Notes under the pieces: model-generated | Told to the model about the DNA's origin: nothing | The model's database searches: none | What the model saw: the letters and a program-made list of their open reading frames with translations, nothing else | Shown: positions 33,515 to 45,230 of the stretch, piece by piece | Position numbering within the stretch: position 1 is the stretch's first letter | Layout: each line of letters starts with the position of its first letter | Source: Anadara kagoshimensis | Taxonomy: Eukaryota > Mollusca > Bivalvia > Arcoida > Arcidae | Assembly: GCA_021292105.1 (NCBI GenBank) | Contig: CM037861.1 | Span: forward strand, 58,511,245-58,575,244 | Reading direction: 5' to 3' | Length of the DNA: 64,000 nucleotides | Program-made: the position numbers and the translations under genes

Positions 33515-34600
33515 GAAACAAACATATAATCCATGTCCGACATCCAGAAGCAAAGTAAAAACTTGTCACTCCATTTCTTCTGCAAAAACATTTTGCCCGC
33601 AAATTTTCTCGATCAAAAACAAGTGATAACATTGGAACTAACAAGTCAAGTTAGACACGTTAACCTCCACCAGGGAAGTGAGGCCGGGTGCTCCGGAAAG
33701 GTAAGCACCTCCTGTTTAGCTAGCTACACCCGCCACGTGTGTAATCAAAATTGTGTGAAAGGAACATGGAACTATGAGACGTCAAATATATCCAGGGCAA
33801 TCCTGGACACAGAGACATCAAACTTATCAACAATACTGTGATGACGACCATAAAACTTTTTGAGGGCCTTGATAAGCCTAGGCTTGCAATATCCCTGAGT
33901 CAACAATTTATTTGCAAGCAGCCTACTTCATATTGCTGCATAAAAAAGGAAAGTTGACAATAGAAAAATTGAAGTCATCACGTTTGTCATAAAGTTTCAA
34001 GTGTAGCCTTTCGTGTGCGTCATAATTCAGGTATAAGTCTAAATATGAAGCAGATCTTGAGGAATCAGTCGTGTCTTTTATAGGATAGATGACATTTACA
34101 TATAGTCTCCAAATTTAGGATTGTTAAGAGACGGAATGTCATCTATATATCAGTATGTTGAGTTGAATGATTAGGCGAGTCTTCTCTACAGATTTAACAA
34201 GGTTCTGCATAAATTCTGCTTCATAAGAATAAAGAAACAAATCAGCAAGCAATGGTGCACGGTTTGTACCCATTGGTATACCGATTGTTTGCTGAAAAAC
34301 TATATTACCAATCACAACGAATATGTTATCTATCAAAAAAACCAACATTTTGTTGATGGTATCTTCAGTATATTTATGTTTGGAATCCGTATGATGCTTG
34401 AAAAAATAACCAGAATCACTGTTCAGCACCAGATATTTGTATCTTGGCTTACCGTGTTTGTAAAAGAAAGACAAATGAATAATTTCTTTAAGACGTTCTT
34501 TCAATATAGAATAAGGGATAGTGGTGTATAGTGTAGAGAAATCAAATGTTTTTATACTTTTTACATGAAATAAAGTATTAGTTTACAAATGCAGTATCTT
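33515..34600 (-). mobile_element. RT family R1, longest copy
   Basis: Minus-strand retroelement in intron 3 of gene B. The tail is at 33515-33740, the RT C-terminal region at about 33760-34138 and the RT core at 34139-34504. Upstream traces of a KTFDFSTLYTTIP-type word reach about 34560. It is broken by stops and frameshifts and truncated at its 5' end. Confidence 0.8.
34139..34504 (-). pseudogene. R1 reverse transcriptase core
   Basis: The frame encodes KERLKEIIHLSFFYKHGKPR, then FQQTIGIPMGTNRAPLLADL and FLYSYEAEFMQNL, a distinctive RT palm segment. The catalytic YIDD box follows in another frame near 34120. No endonuclease is visible. The word set is one seen in many invertebrate RT copies and is probably Penelope-like. 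That assignment rests on memory of the family rather than a search. Confidence 0.8.
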
Positions 34601-34944
34601 TGCTTCAAAAAGTATTTGACATCGACTATACTTTTTTACTTTATAGAGTCAATGCTCCACGCGCTGACGTGATGACGTCAGATTTCAAATGCTCCCGTTG
34701 ACTGACAGGAGACGACCCATTTTTATGAAAAGGTGCACCAACAGCATATTTCAAAATTGTTTCCAAATAATCATGGAAAATGTGAGACAGCAACAAAATC
34801 ATTTTATAAAGATAAAGTATAAGAAATAAGGTAATTTTCCAATTTCTTCATGAACTTGGAAAGTAAAATTATCTGTCTCAATTTTTGCACAAAAGTCCAT
34901 GACAGCTTTCTTTCCGGCTTTTCTTGTTTTCTCCACATTCTTAA

Positions 34945-35010
34945 ACTAACCTCCTAAAATGAAAAATCTTCACTGGGACGCAAAACACCTTTACTCCACC
35001 CACTACACTA
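34945..35010 (+). mobile_element. SINE tail fragment
   Basis: Words aaatcttcactgggacgcaa and aacacctttactccaccc match the 3' end of the SINEs at 30120 and 60648. Confidence 0.55.
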
Positions 35011-35131
35011 TTTTCGTTGTTTGGCTCTTTCTATTATATATTTGCATTGTAAGTCGTACTATTGGTGGTGTTGATTGTTGCCAACTACACATTTTGCAGT
35101 ATCAAATACATTTTTTTCTGTACCATTTCAG

Positions 35132-35503
35132 ATGTTTCTTTACCTATATGGGCAGCGGTGGCTATTGCTATTGGAGGTTTTGTAGCAGTATTTTTGACAT
35201 CATGGTATTGCTACTGCCGGTATTGCTTAGTGGAAAAGGAAATTTCTCGGAATAATGAGGATTGGGAATCTACACAGCAGTCTAAATTATTCACTGAAAT
35301 CTCAAATAGTCAGAACACTATACCTCTTAATACTATGGGCCACCAGTCAAATCACGATGAATCTGACACATGTTTATTGAGAGAATTAGGTGATCCGTCA
35401 AACAAGTTGGAAAGTCAGGGTAGGGTGGTATCAGATCCACATAACTATGCAGAAGGTTTTAGCAGAAATATGCAAATGGAACCTCACCAGTCTTTACCTT
35501 CAG
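35132..35503 (+). CDS. Gene B, exon 4: transmembrane segment and cytoplasmic tail
   Basis: The exon follows ATTTCAG and ends before GTAATA, with phase 1 at both ends as in gene A. It opens DVSLPIWAAVAIAIGGFVAV, a membrane span, then FLTSWYCYCRYC with fewer cysteines than gene A. The tail is polar, with CLLRELGDPSNKLESQGRVV matching the LLRDMNGPS word of gene A. Reading on past the donor gives 20 more codons to a stop, which is intron. Confidence 0.88.
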
Positions 35504-35589
35504 GTAATAAAACTTTTGCTTGTTACATAGGGACATATGAGATTCAGAAATCGGAATATTGGTAGGTATTATAGGGCATTTTGACGTCT

Positions 35590-35800
35590 CATTATTCCAT
35601 GGTCCTTTTATTTCAATGTTTATGTCACACATTGGCGGATGTAACTTTCTTCACAGGCGCTTACTCTTCTAGAGAAACCGGCCTCTCTGATGGAATTTCA
35701 AGTGTTTTAACTAAATTGATCAGTTTTCAAGGTATTTACTTTGCTTTTATTCGGGATTGTCATTTTGAACATAGATTTGTATGTTTGTTTTTATTTCTTT
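35590..35800 (+). mobile_element. R1 tail in intron 4 of gene B
   Basis: Ordered tail words: cattattccatggtccttt, ttactcttctagagaaaccg, tttactttgcttttattcgg and gatttgtatgtttgttttta. The copy is diverged and plus-oriented. Confidence 0.7.
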
Positions 35801-36074
35801 AAATAAAATACCTACGTGTCAGAACCAAAAGGTATTACATAACACGCGAGTCCTATTGCATGACACAATGCCTTTACATCACATATTTGGCATCATATAG
35901 TTACTAACTCACAGATTTGTTTTTCTGTTGATTTATCGATTGTATAGTAATAACAACAGAACAAAGGGAAATATAATACTTAGTTTTTAACCTCGTAATT
36001 TTTTCAAGATTTAAATAAAGAAATGATAATGATAACGATAATAATTTATCTATTTATTTATTTATTTATTTTAG

Positions 36075-36112
36075 CTCCGCCGCCATCATATCAACAAATC
36101 ATGAAGACCTAG
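36075..36112 (+). CDS. Gene B, exon 5: C-terminus with PPPSY motif
   Basis: The exon follows an ATTT repeat and TTTTAG. It joins in phase 1 to give APPPSYQQIMKT and a TAG at 36110-36112. The PPxY motif matches that of gene A and is a WW-domain ligand. The acceptor pyrimidine tract is itself a TTTA microsatellite (36049-36073), so length variation here could affect splicing. Confidence 0.88.
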
Positions 36113-37356
36113 CGGTTCCGTCGCTGTGATTGTGTCTAGTATCGCCAAGTTTTTATAATACAAACAAGTGTAAACGTCTGTGAAAACATTTATTGTGACT
36201 TTTTTTCTAATATTTATTGTTTTAACATATCATTGTTGCTTTTTGCTACAACATTGCTTACTGTTTAATTAATGATTATAAATCAAATACATTAGTGTGC
36301 GACAAATGTCGATGTCCGTGAAGATGTTATAATATTATTGTATTTTAAATCGGAAAATTTGCGCGATTATCAATTTTCGCAAGAATTGTCATTTTAAAAT
36401 ATTCGCGTACTTCCATTTTAGAGTAGTCGAATGATGGTCGGTATAACTGTACGAAAATTATATCAAGATAAAATATTCGCGAAAGTTAAATTTTCGAGTC
36501 TTAATATTCTTGCAAATTACCCGAAAATAAAACAAACGCAAAAATTTCCTGTTTTATTATATTATATTGCCTCTTTTCATGTGGAATGATGCGTTTTTAT
36601 AAAGGACTGTCATCTTTTAATATTGTAATGTGTCCATGCCATTGGCATATTAAAAGGTTTATAAAATTTTAGAATGAAACATTCAAAATTTGATAGTTGT
36701 CATAATAATTGTTTTTTTAATATTTCACTTATTTCATACATTTATAATATGACACAATACAAGCAAATATATCCAGTGATATAATTAGCCAGTAATGCAG
36801 AATAACTTGTCCATAGTTACATATATATATATATGACACATTGTTTTTCAAAATTGTTGTGCAACAACCCGCGTCATATTTAGTAATGCTGCTGAAACTT
36901 ACGACAATTGAAATATCAAGAGTATATATGTTTTGTACTGTTGGTAGCATTGGCCATTTTTAATTGTATGCCATGTTTAGCAACTGTAACTTGTCATTGG
37001 TTATTGTCAGTTAGGGGTTTTTCAATTATAATCGCTTACATCTATTGTAATCTAATGTATATCGATTATTGTTTTTATAATGTAATGTAACGCTAAGGGT
37101 AAAAAATCGGTATATGTATTATACTAACTCCCATAAACATTCCAACATTTAACGTAATTTTTGGAAAATTTATTTTCATTTTTCTTTTTTATTTTCTTTT
37201 ATTTTTCTCTTGTAAACATTAGATATTGACATTCAGGTTCATAACTTTATACCTCTTATTGAAACGTGTGATTTATCTTTAATGTAATCATAGAATGTTT
37301 GAAAAAAAACTTATACCTTTGTGTTCCTTGCAAAACACTTATTTTTTCCACCGATG

Positions 37357-37394
<38 letters not shown>

Positions 37395-39394
37395 TGTCAC
37401 GGCAAACATCATGAATTAATAAAATATCAATTTCCAATTCTTTTAAAACATTTACTGCAATTAAATACAAATACAAGTGAAGTGTCATATTTTATTATTT
37501 TAAATTTTCTGAATTTTTTAATATCTCATTCAGAAAATTAAAAACTTTTTAATATGACAGAAGGACCTAATGTTTGTTGATGTATTTTTTCTAATTCAAT
37601 AAATAATTATATGATTTCAATATGTTATTTGTAAATGTTTTTCTAATTGCTAGATGGTTACTCTTATTTTGTACCCGCCTCCGTGATAGTGTGTGTCTTG
37701 ACTTTGCGCTGTGCTGCTAGTGCCACAAATCTACACAGACGTGCCTGAACATGTGCACATTTATCACGTCTGGTTAGATGCTAACTTACATGCAGCAGTT
37801 GTAAAGGTTGTTCCTGTACCACAAAGGCTCAATATGTTGACCTGTCAAAATGGCGTAACTTATCCTTGGTCATCAAAACTGGCCATAAAAAAATTCTAAT
37901 ACCATTCCTCAAATATAGATCTAAATGTTGCTTATTGTGACACATGTTTTCGATAGTCATGATTTCAAGTTTCGTTTATACCACGAAGCTTCTTTCTATA
38001 CCGTACTTTAGTTTGCTTTTTTTTAGGAAATTGATTTGAATGTTGAAGTGGAAATATTATGTTATTATATACATGTATGCAGTCCGAACAACTAGTTAAC
38101 TATGGAGAATGAGCTCTCTTTCTGGTCATTTTCCAAGTTGCATCATGCTTAGGAAGTAATTATGACATAAATATTCAACTATCATCTTCGTCAATAAAAA
38201 GACAATCTTGGAATCAAACGTTACTCCGCTGTCATACATTCTTTAGTTTGTTTTAGAAGAAATGTTGAAATGAATCGTCATGTGTTTTAAAAATCATGTA
38301 TAATATAATAATTGAAGTTCGTTCTACCAGATCACTGCGTCAGCTCAGTCATTGTACTAGACACACGTTAAAACCTCATTTGTCCCGAGCGCGCTCCATA
38401 GGACCAAATACCTGTAACTTCACATATAGCTGGCGAATTATCAAAATAAGTGTAATTTTCTTAACTTGAACATAAAACTACAAAAAAAAACTACTGCTAA
38501 ATCAATGGATTATTCTACAAGATTTCTGACAGTTCTAACAGTAACAGTTCAATTCACTCGTCAAAAAATGATGCTTATCATCGATTCACGAGTGAATGCT
38601 TTACACTGTTTTAGTTATTATGGTTTCAATGGTGACTCAATGGAATTTTTTCGTCCAGTAGCAATATAGTTTTCCAAATATGTAAGTTTTTTCACATATT
38701 ATTTAAATGATATCAATCAATTAAATATAAACTATTTTCATCGATTATTTCTTCAGATAATGCCGTAAGTGCAATTCAAAATTAAGTTTGATAGAAAGAA
38801 TATTTTGATTATCCCCCTTTATCCGTCCCCAACAATAGAATGACAAAATGTATTTCCAATCGCTGCTTTTCTTGCTAGATAAACCTATTGACATTTTTCA
38901 GTAAACTACCACAAGTTACACTACTTTTTGCGGGGACTGTTTATGTGTCACTTGTAGAAGGCGGAGCAAACCCTTTTGAAGAATTGTATGACGTGAAGAA
39001 GGCAGGATAAACGCTCTAAAGGGATGAATGGCGCTGTTCCGTTCGCTGGAAGAACCAGCGGATGAGAAATGAAAACCGGTATTGTAATGCTCACAATATT
39101 GCCCTTTCACAAGTCTGAATAGAAATGTCAAAGATTAATATTGTAAATATAAGAAATATCTTTCAATTTGTTGTGGCTTCGCAATGTATAGAAATAGCCA
39201 CTTGCAAAAATTCATTTATACCTTATAACCCGTAAACCAAAACAATTGAAGTTATTTCTAAAACATACATGTAATACAAGAGATAACTTATTGCAGAAGC
39301 TGGTTTTCCGCTAAATGTGCATCATGGGGTTGGTGCTTAAATACTAAACCAAAAACTGGCCAATAATTATTGATACTTAGTATGTTATGTCTGT
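36113..39394. other. 3' flank of gene B and intergenic DNA
   Basis: An AATAAA at 36525-36530 is a possible polyadenylation site. A GT microsatellite lies at 37359-37390. No gene or recognised repeat was found in the rest. Confidence 0.5.
37359..37390. repeat. (GT)n microsatellite
   Basis: About 16 GT dinucleotides. Confidence 0.95.
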
Positions 39395-39630
39395 ATCCAA
39401 GATTACCCTGGATATATTTGACGTGCCAAAATTCCATGTTATTTCACTTCCAAATTTTGATAACACATGGTTGTTGTAGGTAGCTAAACAAGAGGCGCTT
39501 ATCTTTCCAAAGCACCTGGTGTCCTTTCCCTGGTGGAAGTTAACGTTCTTTACCGTTTTGCCAGCTTCAGAGTTTTCGCTTTGCTTTGGGATTGTGAATT
39601 GGACATGGATAGATATTTTTGTTTTTAATT
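39395..39630 (+). mobile_element. R1 tail
   Basis: Begins with ccctggatatatttgacgtg, continues through tttccaaagcacctgg and tggtggaagttaacg, and ends gattgtgaattggacatgga. It is plus-oriented and lies just downstream of GPCR gene 1. Confidence 0.75.
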
Positions 39631-39975
39631 AGATACCAACAACTTACGGTCATGGTCACAAGTATTTGACAAACTTCTGAATAACGTAACTCAAAGTGAG
39701 GCCATTTCATGCATTTTTTATAATTCTAGTATGTACTTAATTTGCAGTGAAATGAGATACATGAAATAATTCAGAATTTAACAAATGCCATTCTGGATGT
39801 TAACAGAACACGCCAAGATATTTAAATGCATGAGATAAATATGAGCTTTTAAACTTAGTTTAATGAAATACAATTATATTGGTACTCAAATAACTTGACT
39901 AAACTGTGCAAACAAACTGCCAATAAATAAATTGAAATAAAGGTGCAAATTGACATATTTCGGAATGTCTTCGCT

Positions 39976-40950
39976 TCATAACTTTGTACTTGCCATAATT
40001 GTGCAAACTTCTGTAACGGACTGGGGTTCACATTTAATCTTACCACATTTTACAGTACGGATAAAAGCATTCCTCATTTCCTTGTTACAAGATCCATACA
40101 CGATCCAATTCAAACCGGAATTTAAAACAGCCAGACTTCTGAAAAATGTTCTCAACGCGATATACATGTGTGATTGATGTCCTAAAAGGTCACGGAAAAA
40201 TAAAATTACAAGATAGGGAAACCAACAAACTGCAAATACACCTAAAACAATTATAGTTAATCTTGTTCTGTTCTTCTCTCTTTGTTGAAAAACTTGATTA
40301 ATTTTTAATTCATAAGAATTCACTGTTCTTTTCTTTAAACGCTTCCATGCGGTTTTCACAACTTTTATATACATTATAAAATTACAAGTTAGACAACACG
40401 AATAAATCCCATAAACAAACCTGATGTATCCAACCGGAAGTACATATCCGTGTTCACATTTTGTAACCGGGTCCCATATATTCCATCCCGTAATTGGTAG
40501 GACTCCAATCAAAATGGCGGATACCCAGCAACATATAACAGCAACACACAGAACATTAGTTGTCACTTTTCCGACGTGTGTGAAAGGATAAACGATAGCA
40601 AGAAAACGTTCAAACGAGATACAAAATAAACTCCAAACCGAGGCTCCCAGAAAGATAATCGGAAGACAAAAACGAAAAAGACATCCATATTTGGAAGTGA
40701 CCTGATGATTCAAATAAGGAAATGTCAGTTCATATGGTATAGCAATTAGTCCAACTAAAAAGTCTGATACGGCTAGGCTTACTATCAATATATATATCTT
40801 TCTCTGTAAACTTGGATACTTGAAAATACTGAAAAACACCAAACTGTTTCCAAATATGGCTGCTATAGCCGTGATACAGTACACAATGGTAACGAAATAC
40901 CGCTGGTATTCACTGGCATTTTCTGTCCAAATAGTCTCATTATTCGACAT
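39976..40950 (-). CDS. Class A GPCR 1, adenosine-receptor-like
   Basis: Intact single-exon frame of 324 codons plus stop. The start is the ATG at 40950 (MSNNETIWTENASEY); an upstream in-frame codon is a TTG. Landmarks in order: TM1 FGNSLVFF, TM2 LAVSDFLVGL with Asp2.50, the Cys3.25 of KYGCLF, TM3 end ERFLAIVYPF in place of DRY, TM4 end GVLPITGWNIW, TM6 CWFPYL, TM7 LNSGLNWIVYG in place of NPxxY. No Asp3.32, so it is not an amine receptor. GVLPxxGWN and the overall shape suggest the adenosine/melanocortin side of class A. Ligand unknown. There are N-glycosylation sites near the N-terminus. Confidence 0.92.
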   Translation of the reverse strand: MSNNETIWTENASEYQRYFVTIVYCITAIAAIFGNSLVFFSIFKYPSLQRKIYILIVSLAVSDFLVGLIAIPYELTFPYLNHQVTSKYGCLFRFCLPIIFLGASVWSLFCISFERFLAIVYPFTHVGKVTTNVLCVAVICCWVSAILIGVLPITGWNIWDPVTKCEHGYVLPVGYIRFVYGIYSCCLTCNFIMYIKVVKTAWKRLKKRTVNSYELKINQVFQQREKNRTRLTIIVLGVFAVCWFPYLVILFFRDLLGHQSHMYIALRTFFRSLAVLNSGLNWIVYGSCNKEMRNAFIRTVKCGKIKCEPQSVTEVCTIMASTKL

Positions 40951-42530
40951 GTTCTTTGTAATTGTATTCTGCAATATTTTAGGCTATACATAAATGTAAA
41001 TAGTCCCGTTTGAAAGATTACAACTAGGACGATTTATGAAATAATTCGAACAGAAATAATCGTTTAATAGATAAGTTTATTTTGAATTCTTTTTTATGGG
41101 GATATACAGCAAGTATTGATTTTCACATAAAACGGTTCAACGTTTCCTCCATCTGTTGCGTCTGTTCCCACTAATGACAAAGTGGAAGATGGCATTTCCT
41201 TTGGCAACGATTCTATTATGGTAAAATGACATTTTATTGACATGAACCCTCAAGTAATTTAATTCAAATGAAAAATCTAGAATCTGAGCAATGAATAAAC
41301 AGTTTTCAATTAGTGAGTAAGTTTCGATGGAATTACGAAATGAAGATGATTTTAGCACTTTTCAATGAAAGGAAAAATGTGTATGGTCACCAATACAACC
41401 ATGGTCAAAGTAATATTATCTTAATGCAAAGTATCTGGCTTCATCTTATTTGCTTGCCTGGTTTCAAAATATTACCTTTTCTAAGAAATACAAATTATAA
41501 TATGAAAACGAATATACTGCATGTTTTCTTAATATTTATGGGCTAGGTATACATGTAGGGGTTGTTACTTAAATTCCTGAACCACTGGTTTAGTTGAGAC
41601 GGTTTGGACCCTTCCTTAATACTATGACACCAGTGCACCGGTGTCCGTCTAAAAGAAGAAGCTTTTTTAATCACTGGTTCTGAATGTACATTTGCTTTTC
41701 ACGGTTTCCTTGTCTTGTTCCACTCTCCCTTTCATAACTGAGTGTTGTTTCATATTCTTGGTTACGTTGGATGTTGCCAAATACAAATATTTCAGTTACG
41801 AATTTGCTGAGATTTTGCTTACACTGTCTGCAGTTCTGTTTTATCAGTGCAGGGGGGATATATATGTGTCTGTCATTAAATATTCGATATTTACTTTAAT
41901 GTAGAAATTATTCAACGGTTTTCATTGCGTGTATCGGTTTACCACCTGACACTCCATACATTTTGTTGGCAATAAAGAATAAAAATAAATGAATCGTGCA
42001 TTTATGCATTTGTGATGTAAATATTGCCCATATTGTTCCACACAGACGTGATCAGGTACTAATCACGTGATATGCTGATGACCCATTTAATCAAATTTTG
42101 AATTGAATATTGCATTAAAACTTTAAAAGATATACGAATAAGAAAGGCGACAGAAAATACATATAATATAATAATATGGTAATGTAAACCAACAAGGAAA
42201 CAGCTGATTACAAACATAGTGGCACTAAACACAGGACTCAACGAGTTAGGTTCAAAAGTGGCATACACCTGTATTTAGTAAGACAATGACGTCCTATTCT
42301 AAGGCATTTTAATATAAGACTTAAACAATATTTTTACATGTGCTTTTTGGAGAATTGACATTTCATAAGAAGTAAATAGATAAAAGTTCCAACAAGCATA
42401 AATACACATTGCAGGACATTTAACTCCGATCATTCGGATATGTATCCACTTCTCATTAAACGTTTAGCTTCGTATTGCCCCCGTCGACCATAGGTACATA
42501 ACTAACATTTTCTAATTTAATGCTTTCGGT
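40951..42530. other. Intergenic DNA between GPCR 1 and 2, nothing recognised
   Basis: Short open frames here have no support from motifs or splice signals. Confidence 0.5.
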
Positions 42531-42855
42531 AACAATTCATTTTGGTACTGTTTCATGTGTTCAGAAATCAGTATACACCGGTAGGAGTGTCTGACCAGTG
42601 CCTCGCAGTTTGGTTACACACAAATGTTTGGCTACCATTCCCTAATCGAATGCTGCTTGGTAACATATTATTTTGGTACCTTTTCACACATCATTACCAA
42701 CAGGAAAGCGTGTCTAATCAGCACCTTGTATTTTGGTTACACACGGATGTTTGACTGCCATTTCCGAGTCGCATGCTGCTTTGCAACAGCTCATTTTGGT
42801 ATTTTGTCACACGTCCACAAGTCAGTATATAAAGGAACGCGTGTCTGAAATGTTT
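42531..42855. repeat. Tandem repeat (about 123-131 bp) containing the end of GPCR 2
   Basis: Units begin at 42531, 42662 and 42785 with aaca..tcattttggta and hold ttggttacacac.a.tgttt and a atgctgcttggt-like end. The third, partial unit is the coding region for the receptor C-terminal tail. The receptor end has therefore been copied downstream in steps. Confidence 0.75.
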
Positions 42856-43747
42856 GTTCATAACACCATAGATTATCCAATTTAATCCCGAATTTATTAT
42901 TGCTAAAGTTTCTGAATATCATTCTTAAGATACTGACTTGCAGATTTATTCCTAGAAACAGTTCTTCTACTACAATGTATATTATGAACGGTCCCCAACA
43001 TATAGCAAACACTCCCAGGACCAAGACCAAACCTTTTGTCCTTTTGATCTCATTCTTACTGATGTTTTGGTGCCGTCTTCCTTCCATTCCGTTACCCATT
43101 TGTATTTTAGAATTGTCTATATGCATCCATGCTGTCCTTACAATTTTTATAAACAAAATAAAATTGATTAACAATATGCCGATATACAAAATGTAAACAA
43201 ATAGTATATATTCTCTCGGTAACACAATTCTAGAGTCGCAAATACTTATTTTCTGCCATTTATTCCATCCGAAGATAGGGATAAGTCCAATAGTAAAAGC
43301 TACTGTCCAACACCAAAGTATACACATAAACAGACGTCTGGGTGTGCACAATTTGACATGGGTAAAAGGATACACTATAGCAAAATATCTCTCTAAAGAT
43401 ATGAAAAACAAACTCCAAATGGCAGCTCCGAGAAAAATAGTCGCAAGCACCGATCTACATAAACAGCCGTACTTTTGCGTACTGAGGCCATCAACAAGTA
43501 GAAATGAAAACTCGTATGGTATAACTATCAATCCAACCAAAAGGTCCGAGGTAGCCAGGTTTACTATTAAAATATGCGGTTTTGTTCGGAGTCTTCGGAA
43601 TTTACACACACTTATTATTATAAGAAGGTTGCCAAAAATAATATCCGTCATAGTTACGGCGTATATGGTGACCAGGTACTTCCGGGCTGTTAGCAATTGT
43701 GATAGAGAGAAGTCAGTTTCGTTTGTTTTATTTTCTTTATCCATCAT
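42718..43747 (-). pseudogene. Class A GPCR 2, frameshifted in TM7
   Basis: Starts at the ATG at 43747 (MMDKENKTNETDFSLSQ). Landmarks: FGNLLIIISV, NLATSDLLVGLIVIPYEF, ERYFAIVYPF, GLIPIFGWNKW, LVLGVFAICWGPF. In the T-run at 42905-42907 there is one extra base. Without it TM7 would read as NSGLNWIIYG and helix 8 would follow, in line with GPCR 1 and 3, and the frame would end near 42718. As written it leaves the family frame and stops at 42791. It is either a young pseudogene or a one-base sequence error. Confidence 0.85.
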
Positions 43748-44277
43748 TATAATTCAAACACTAAATGTCCTTATGTAGATATTTTGTTATTATTTTGACC
43801 TAGTCATTGTATTTTCTGGTGTTAAATGTCAAAGTGCAGTACAGATAACTTGTCCTATTGTCTTATGTATCACTATTTAAACTGGCTGTATACATGTACA
43901 AGTAACCAATCCATTAGAATTTATTAAAATAATTCGCCCAGAAGGAATAGAGACATCATCATTTATCAGCGCACCTGCTGTGACTAAATACTTACACCAG
44001 GCTATACGTCGGGCTATAATTTAAATGATTAAAACAATTCGACAATTCCGTCGTGTATTTTAACAAGTAATGAACCGTATTCAGACTACAATACAAATAA
44101 GTGTAGCGTTTCAATTTGATGAAATCAATTTCTAAATTAATTTTTTCGAAAATGATTTTATTTTTCATTATGTAATTGTTGTATTGTTTTGGTATTATAA
44201 AGCATTTCATTATACATCTATACGGACGCAGAGTCAAAATAACGTAAATGTCACCTTCCATATGTTTGAAGGACACA
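43748..44277. other. Intergenic DNA upstream of GPCR 2
   Basis: The promoter of GPCR 2 should lie here but no core element is convincing. Confidence 0.45.
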
Positions 44278-44489
44278 GGCCCGGTTTCACAATCATTTCT
44301 TAAGTAAAATCTTCCTTAACTTAAATGTAGAAAATTTAAAACCTTTATAATTTTGGGGTGTCATTTTAAAGATTATATCGCGCTTATGACATCTGCATTT
44401 AGTTTTGACAAAAATCTTTACTCTAGTTCCAAAAAAGATTGTCAAAATTTGCTACATTTAAGTTAAGGAAATATGGTGAAACCGGGGCC
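44278..44489. mobile_element. Foldback MITE, family F1, copy 1
   Basis: Left end GGCCCGGTTTCACAATCATT and right end GGTGAAACCGGGGCC are inverted. The inverted region continues inward through CCTTAACTTAAATGTAG / CTACATTTAAGTTAAGG, about 60 bp per arm. It would fold into a long hairpin. Confidence 0.9.
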
Positions 44490-44490
44490 T

Positions 44491-44719
44491 GACCCCAGTT
44501 TCACAATCATTCCTTAGCTAAAATTTTCCTTAACTTAAATTTAGCAAATTTTTGTAATCTATTTTTGGAACTACTAGTGAATATTTTTGCCAAAACTAAA
44601 CCCAATGTTAAATCTAGAAGTGATTTTAAAAATGACACCTTAAATTATATCATTTGAAATTTTGCAATATTTAAGTTAAGGGAAATCTTAGCTAAGGAAT
44701 AATTGTGAAACCGGGGGCC
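44491..44719. mobile_element. Foldback MITE, family F1, copy 2
   Basis: Directly abuts copy 1. Arms run from CCCCAGTTTCACAATCATTC to AATTGTGAAACCGGGGGCC, with inner TTCCTTAACTTAAATTTAGC and its complement. Head-to-tail with copy 1. Confidence 0.9.
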
Positions 44720-45099
44720 AGGGGTATTGCGACTTAAAAACTCTTTCGCCCCATGCTCAATCACCATGGACTTAATGCTGTGAATATATTATTTGATATA
44801 TTTCCACAATTTTTTTCGAGCAGTAGTACTATAGTGAGAGAATGTTACTACAAATCAAGCCGTCAAAAAAGCTGCAGAATTAAAACAAGTTTAGCAATAA
44901 TATATTTGAAGAACAGAGATGGCATTCACACTTTTAAATGCTATTCAACCAGCGAAATCGAAAGTGAATAAAAATTGTTAATTAGCTATTTCATCTCCCT
45001 ATAAGAGAGCGGCAAGAGCCTATAATTTAACATTTAAAACGGACATATGAACCATATAAAACATCGAAAGACACCTGACCGTATATAGTAGTGATATAC
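44720..45099. other. Intergenic DNA, nothing recognised
   Basis: No gene or repeat could be supported. Confidence 0.5.
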
Positions 45100-45230
45100 A
45101 CTTGGAGAGTGTAGATAGCCAAACAGGTGCTTACCCTTCTGGAACACTCGGCCTAACCCCCCCCCCCCCCCCCCCTGGTCGAAGCTGATACCTGGTCCTT
45201 ATTGTGTTTTGGACATTGATTAGTATGTTT
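45100..45230 (+). mobile_element. R1 tail with a C-run
   Basis: Tail words cttacccttctggaacactc and gattagtatgtttgttttt. A 19-C run at 45157-45175 has replaced the tail's cacttccc word. Confidence 0.75.
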
